DNA of 64,000 bases, taken from assembly GCF_034190915.1 (NCBI RefSeq), contig NW_026947506.1, forward strand, positions 35,009,748 through 35,073,747, written 5' to 3'. Below are positions 48,701 to 54,700 of this stretch, piece by piece; the stretch's first letter is position 1, and every line of letters begins with the position of its first letter. The notes below the pieces were generated by a model, which saw only the letters and a list, made by a program, of their open reading frames with translations, had not been told where the DNA came from and searched no databases. The translations under genes were made by a program, and so were the position numbers. Origin of the DNA: Cavia porcellus (taxonomy: Eukaryota > Chordata > Mammalia > Rodentia > Caviidae).

Positions 48701-51700
48701 ACAGTTTGAAACCCAAAGAGGATTTCTTCACTAAATCTTTCCTCTCTTTTATTTTCTTGTTTACTGTTTTCCGATTTTTTCACTTACACTGAATTTTCCT
48801 CTTTTCTTCCCACTTACTAAAGGTTGAAAGTCGTCAAAAATTCACCAGCAAAGCTGGGCATGGTGCACTCAGGAAACTAAGGCAGGAGGATTAGGAGTTT
48901 GGGGCCACGCTGGACCGTACAGCGAGTTTAAAGCCAACCTGGCCTACATTGTGAAGTCTCATTTCAGAAACAAATTAAAAATGTGGTGACACAGAAGAGA
49001 AGTAACTAATACATTCTTAAATTATTTGAGGTAGCCTGGCATGGAGACATATGCCTGTAATCCCAGCACTAGGGAGGCTGAGGCAGGAAGACTGCTCTAA
49101 GTTCAAGGTCAGCCTAGGCTACATAGTGATTTTAAGGCAGGCCTGAACTACATAGCACTACATACTCTGTCTCAAAATACAAAAGTAAGTAATTAAAATT
49201 AAAATAATTGGCGGTAACTGTCCAGAGTTGTCATTTTGTAACTTTTGCATTTCATTAATTTGAAGAATTCACTTAATGCGGATCCTTACTTGTTTAAGGA
49301 AAATAAAGACAGAGAGTCAACATAGCTATCCTTAGACCAGGGTCCTCCAGGCCGTGCCCTCTGAAATGTGATTCAGTGCACTGGGTTTCTGCTGGAACAT
49401 CCCTGTGCTGTGTTGTGTGGATCTCCTGGGACACCCTAAATACCCCACACCTGAACATGTGGGGCCTGCTGTGCCTTTAGAAGTGACATTCCTTTCTCCT
49501 CTGTCCATTTCTGTTTAGGATGTGAAATACCCAGAATATCTGGACATTAGGCCATTCACGTCACAGCCGAATGGAGAACCCATTGTTTACACTTTGTATG
49601 CAGTGCTGGTCCATGCGGGATACAACTGCCATGTGGGCCATTACTTATGTCATGTAAAAGTAAGCCGTGTGGATTTTGCTCGTTGCTTTTACATTGACTC
49701 TGTAAGACAGCATGCACTAGTATTCTTTGGGGGGGGGAAGGTGGGAGTTCACAATTAAAGTGTGAATGCTTCTTTTTCTTATTCTTTTTATTCTGTCCTT
49801 GTTAACTAACAAAATCTGATCTTTGTTTCTTACTGGCTGTCTTTTGCAGGCTAGCAATGGCCTGTGGTACCAAATGAATGATTCCAAGGTATCTCCCAGG
49901 GATACTCGATCTGTGCTAAACCAGCAAGCCTACGTATTATTTTATATAAGGTACTGTCATGAAAAAAGCTACCAAATGTTCTGCAATGTTATTTCTTTTC
50001 ATCTCTCCCACATTCAATTCAGTTTTAAGGGCTTTTGTTTTTGTTTTTTTGGTGGCACTGAGAATTGAACTCAGAAACTTGCACTTGCCAGGCAGGCAAT
50101 TATGCCACTGAGCCCTTGAGTTACTTTTTGAAAACTGCAGGTTAAGGTTTTCCCTGCCATGTACATGGAGAGTCAGGAGGCCGCTTCTGAGCATGGATTG
50201 TGAGCTGGTGTTAGCGTCCACTCAGTGCCAGAGGCGGAGACAGGGAAAGTTGACCACTGAGGGGGTGAGGTGGCTTATGCTGCTGGCAGCAAACGGAGTG
50301 GACCTGGGGAAGTGGAGGCCGTGGGCAGAGGGCTGGGGAAGGGAGCTCTGAGCACCCTGCATGGTCCCACCCAGCACCTCCCCAGTGCTGAGCACAGTGC
50401 TGGTTAGACCTCGGCCAAGGCTGGGGCCTGCAGTTGGGTTGATCCTGCTGCAGTTGTAAACTGACTCACAAATTCTACTTTTGGAAAAAAAATCTGCTGT
50501 GTATTCCACAGTGTCCCCTGCCCCCCCCCCCCTTTTCATGCTAGGAATAAAACCCAGAGCCACAAGTAAGCTAGGCAGACGCTACCACTGAGCCACACTG
50601 CAGCCTCCAAGGTGGCCCTTTTAAATATGGTAGCTTCAAGTTAAGAATACACTGAATGCTCAATAATGATGCATTGAATTTTATGCAGTTGTTAAGATTT
50701 TTTTGTTTTCTTTCTTATTTGAGACAGAGTGTTGCTATGTTGCCCATCACCTGCTGGGAGCGATTGTTATAAAATCTTTTTTAATGCCTTGGGAAAGTGG
50801 TGACTGTATGTGCAGGGAAAGCAGCTTGAAGTATTAAACATTAGTGTTGGGTGAAAACGGGGAGATGATCTATCTAATCAAAGGGGAACTATTGGGAGCA
50901 ACATTTTTTTTCTTTTTTTTTTGGACACTATAAGTTTTCTACAATGGTATATATTTTTAATTTATAAACACAAACAAAAAAATATCCTGATAGCTGCATC
51001 ATCAGAATAGAATTTAAAAATATTATTTCCTTTACTCAGCTGCCATTGTGTCCTGAGCTGAGCACCCCACACTGACCTACACCTCTAAAGCAGCTAGTGC
51101 AGCCTAAGGCTCTGTGCAGTGTGACTTAGAATCAGTGACTTCCAGAGGGTCTGAGTCTGTAAAACTGTCTCTACTAAGATGCCCTCCATCACCCTAAGCC
51201 CTCTCATTCTTTGTCCCTAGGGCCAATGATATGAAAACTGGGAGTGAATTTGCTAAGCATCCCACCCACCGCCGTGGTCAGTCCTCTCTCCACCGGGTCA
51301 CCAGGCCTCGGGGCATCGCTAACAAGCAGGCTGCAGCAGGGCTTCCTGAACCACAGCTTCCCCCTCACACAGTGAAGGTAACACCTCAGAGGTGGCCTCT
51401 GATTTTACCTCATTCTAGATTTTGTCCTCAAACCCTCATTAACATTCCAGTGATTGTCATGTCCTGTCTAAACCTGGATTTGTCAAAAAGTTCATTCAGG
51501 TCCTTTGTTTAAAAATTTAAAATGTATGAGAATCTCAGCATAGAAGTAAACAGGAACAGCAGGTGTGAGTGTATTAAAGGTGACACCCACTGTGGACTAG
51601 GTCCCTACTCAGGGGTCAGATAGGTTTTAATCCATGTTAGACATCAGGAAAGTGACCCTGTTACAGGACACTTTATGTCCACATGGCTGTCTTAGAACTG

Positions 51701-54700
51701 TGCTGTTTCTCCATCTGCTGTCCCCAAGGGATAGTGCCCCTGTGTGTGTGTGCTCAAGAGGCCTGATGCGGTCTGCAGGGTAGGGCCCGCCCTCCAGAGT
51801 CCCCAAGACTCCATGTCCAGACCATGTGTAGCTTGAACTGAACTAAGTCATTGCTGCTCTCAGGTTTTACAGAGTCTCGGGTTTTGCAGTCCATGCTGGA
51901 CTATGTAGTGAGTTTATAGCCAGCCTGGCCTACATAATGAAGTCCTGTTTCAAAAAACAATTTTAAAAACACAGTGAGTTTGAGTTTGAGTTTGAGTTTG
52001 GCTTATCAGATTATCTAGTCGAATGCTTGTTTTGGTAGACATTAGGCTCTGTTTCAGTTAAATGCTTTGTAAATTGGTCTGCTAGCCAGCTTCTGAATGG
52101 GGCTCTGCTTCAGAGTGACACGGGGGACTGGAAAACCAGAAAGTATGTGCCTCAAGAAAGAGGCAGGTGTAACTGACTTTTTAAGAGTTGTTTTGTTTGT
52201 TTGAAGACAACATCAAATACTTAAGAAAACACTGACAAAGCCAAACGCCATTTGTCTGCAAACCAGCTGTCGCCTGTGTTGTCACAGGGCTTCAGTGGTA
52301 GTCATGGAACTTGGAGCAACAGAGCTGCACGAGTACAATGCTGAGGCATCCCTGGGCGACGGCAGCCGTGACCTCACATGCAGTCCTGAAGCGCCCTTTC
52401 CTCCTGCCCGTGTGCTTTCTCCCTTGCTTGAAGGCCACAAAGCTGGGTTTACTTCTGTCTGTATAGTGGTGGCCTCTGGGAAAGCCAGCCAAGAAGAGCG
52501 TATGTGAACTCATGTCAGGAGGGCTGTGTTCTGACAGACACTGTGTGTCCCATGTGTGGATTAACCAGAAAATTAGGGCCTGAGAAAGGTGCACATGGGC
52601 AGAGCAGGTGAAAGAGAGGGGCTGTATTCGAGATTTGTGTAACTTGTCAGGCACAAGAGCAAAGGAGAAGGCTGTGGGCCAGAACAGGCCCTGATTCTGC
52701 AGTGCTGACCTGGCTGTGGCTTTCATTACAGAATTCACCCGGCTCCAAAGGGACCAGGCCACAGAAAGACCCTTCAAGGAGTTCTTCACCAAGTTCCAGT
52801 GGAAGTCCCAGAGTCAAAAGGTGTGGTCCTGTTAATATTACTACTTCTGTCCAAAACTGGTCAGTTAACAGCCCCTGAGATTCCAGAACACCCTGAGAAA
52901 CAAAAAACCACCATCGGAATCATAAGCTGGCTGTTCTCCAAGCCCAGCCTGTTTGTCTGTCTGTCTATCTATCTATCTATCCATCTATCTATCTATCTAT
53001 CTGAAAAATAACCTATAGGGTATGTCAGTTTGCCTTTGAGGAGACTGAGAAAGCTGTCTGTGACTGCTTGTCGTTTTCCTCTGTGTCGCCTGCCCTGGCC
53101 AGCAGTGCCCTTGCACACCTCTGAATCCGACCCACGTGCTTTCCCATTTCATCTTTTTAATGATGAATGAGTATGTGAAGGGCAAACTGAGTTTAGAGAA
53201 AGAGGGGTCCCAGCGCTGTCATGAAGCATGTATTTTGTAAGGGCCTCTCTAGAAATTTGAAGTTAAATCACAGAAAATATAATTTATCCCCATATTCAAT
53301 TTTAGCAAAAATCAATATATTCACCTACCTGTAACGTAACTCAGGAATAAGAGGAAAGGAGTTTGAAATGCAGGCGTGGTTGCTTCGTGTGCAAACTGCA
53401 GATGAAACCACTGCTGCAGGACTCTGCATCAGGTGGCAGCCGCCCGCCCGCAGGTTCACCGTGTGACCGTTCAGCATAAACGCTGCCTCCAGATTTGCCA
53501 TCTGCACTGTCGGGCTGCGGTGGTGACTGACTTTTGGTGAAGTTCCAGCCGCATCACGGTGTGACCATTCCTCAGTTTACACGGTTGTTGGATACCTGGG
53601 GAGTGTAGTGTCCGTGAAAACTGTGGCAGTAACACGACTGGGATTTTCACCCATGGGTGTGAGGACGTGCAGGGGAGGAGCCTCCTCCTGGCACTGCGCA
53701 GCCCAGATGGCCCCTGAGACCCTGAGTCAGGGTGCAGAACTGTTAAGGGTGAAGAGGCAGAGAACGCTCACTCCCACTTGACCTTAAGATAGAGCAGCGG
53801 AGCTGCGCTGTCATTTCACAGTGATCTTCCCTGGTTTCTTTCCTAACCCACCCTGGTCCCCAAATTCAGTGTGCAAGAGAACAATTACACATTTGTGTAA
53901 ATGAGGCCCTGTAGGTACTGCAGCCAAGCACGCCTTCCTTTGCGTGTGGCCCCAAGAACCCCGCTTCTACTCTCAGGACAACGAACTTCCCCGTGGGGAC
54001 TGGGGACAGGTTATCTCCTCACTGAAGAGCCGAGATCCAGGCGGGTGATTGATTGTTTCCTGGCAGCTGGCAGCTAACCTTGAGAGTGTGTCAGAAGCTT
54101 CCCAGGTGCCAACGGCAGCCTGCAGTTCCTGCAGAAGGTTTCCCCAGAGCCTCAGTGAGTCCCTGTTTTCCACGATTCAAGGAGCTGTTGGCTCTGTCTG
54201 GAAATAGCTGCTGTGCTTCTGAGGCTCCAAGAGGAAGAAGGGAGCCAGAAAAGTCGGCAGTCCGTGATTCGGCTTTTTGTTTAGACTTAATTTTTAAGAA
54301 TTAGAAATGTGTCTGGAAATAGGAAACGTCTAGAGGTGCAGAATTATTATTGGTGGAAAATAGGATTGATATAATTTTCTTCTTATTTAATGAGAAAATT
54401 TGGTATCTAGAGATGATAGCCTGATAGTGGCTTGTAGCCAGCTATATATAAAGTGATAAAATATTTAGTAAATGTAAGCCATGGCAAAACCTGTATAAGC
54501 AGTCATGCTAACTATTGGCTTGTCTCTTTCTTTCGGCGGGGATGCAGTCCACCTGGAACAGGGCAGAGTCCATCAGGGGACCTCACTGTGGTGCTTGAGG
54601 CTGGCAGCCCCACTGCTGGTTCCCCCAAGAAACTGGACAGGATGAGTCTGTGCAGCAAATTTCAGAAGGCTTTGCTGCCCGCTGGTAGCAGCCTCACACC

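Noticed and set aside
52799..53011. 70-codon frame starting inside USP42 exon 12
   Set aside because: It is the frameshifted remainder of the same exon running into the microsatellite, not a separate gene.
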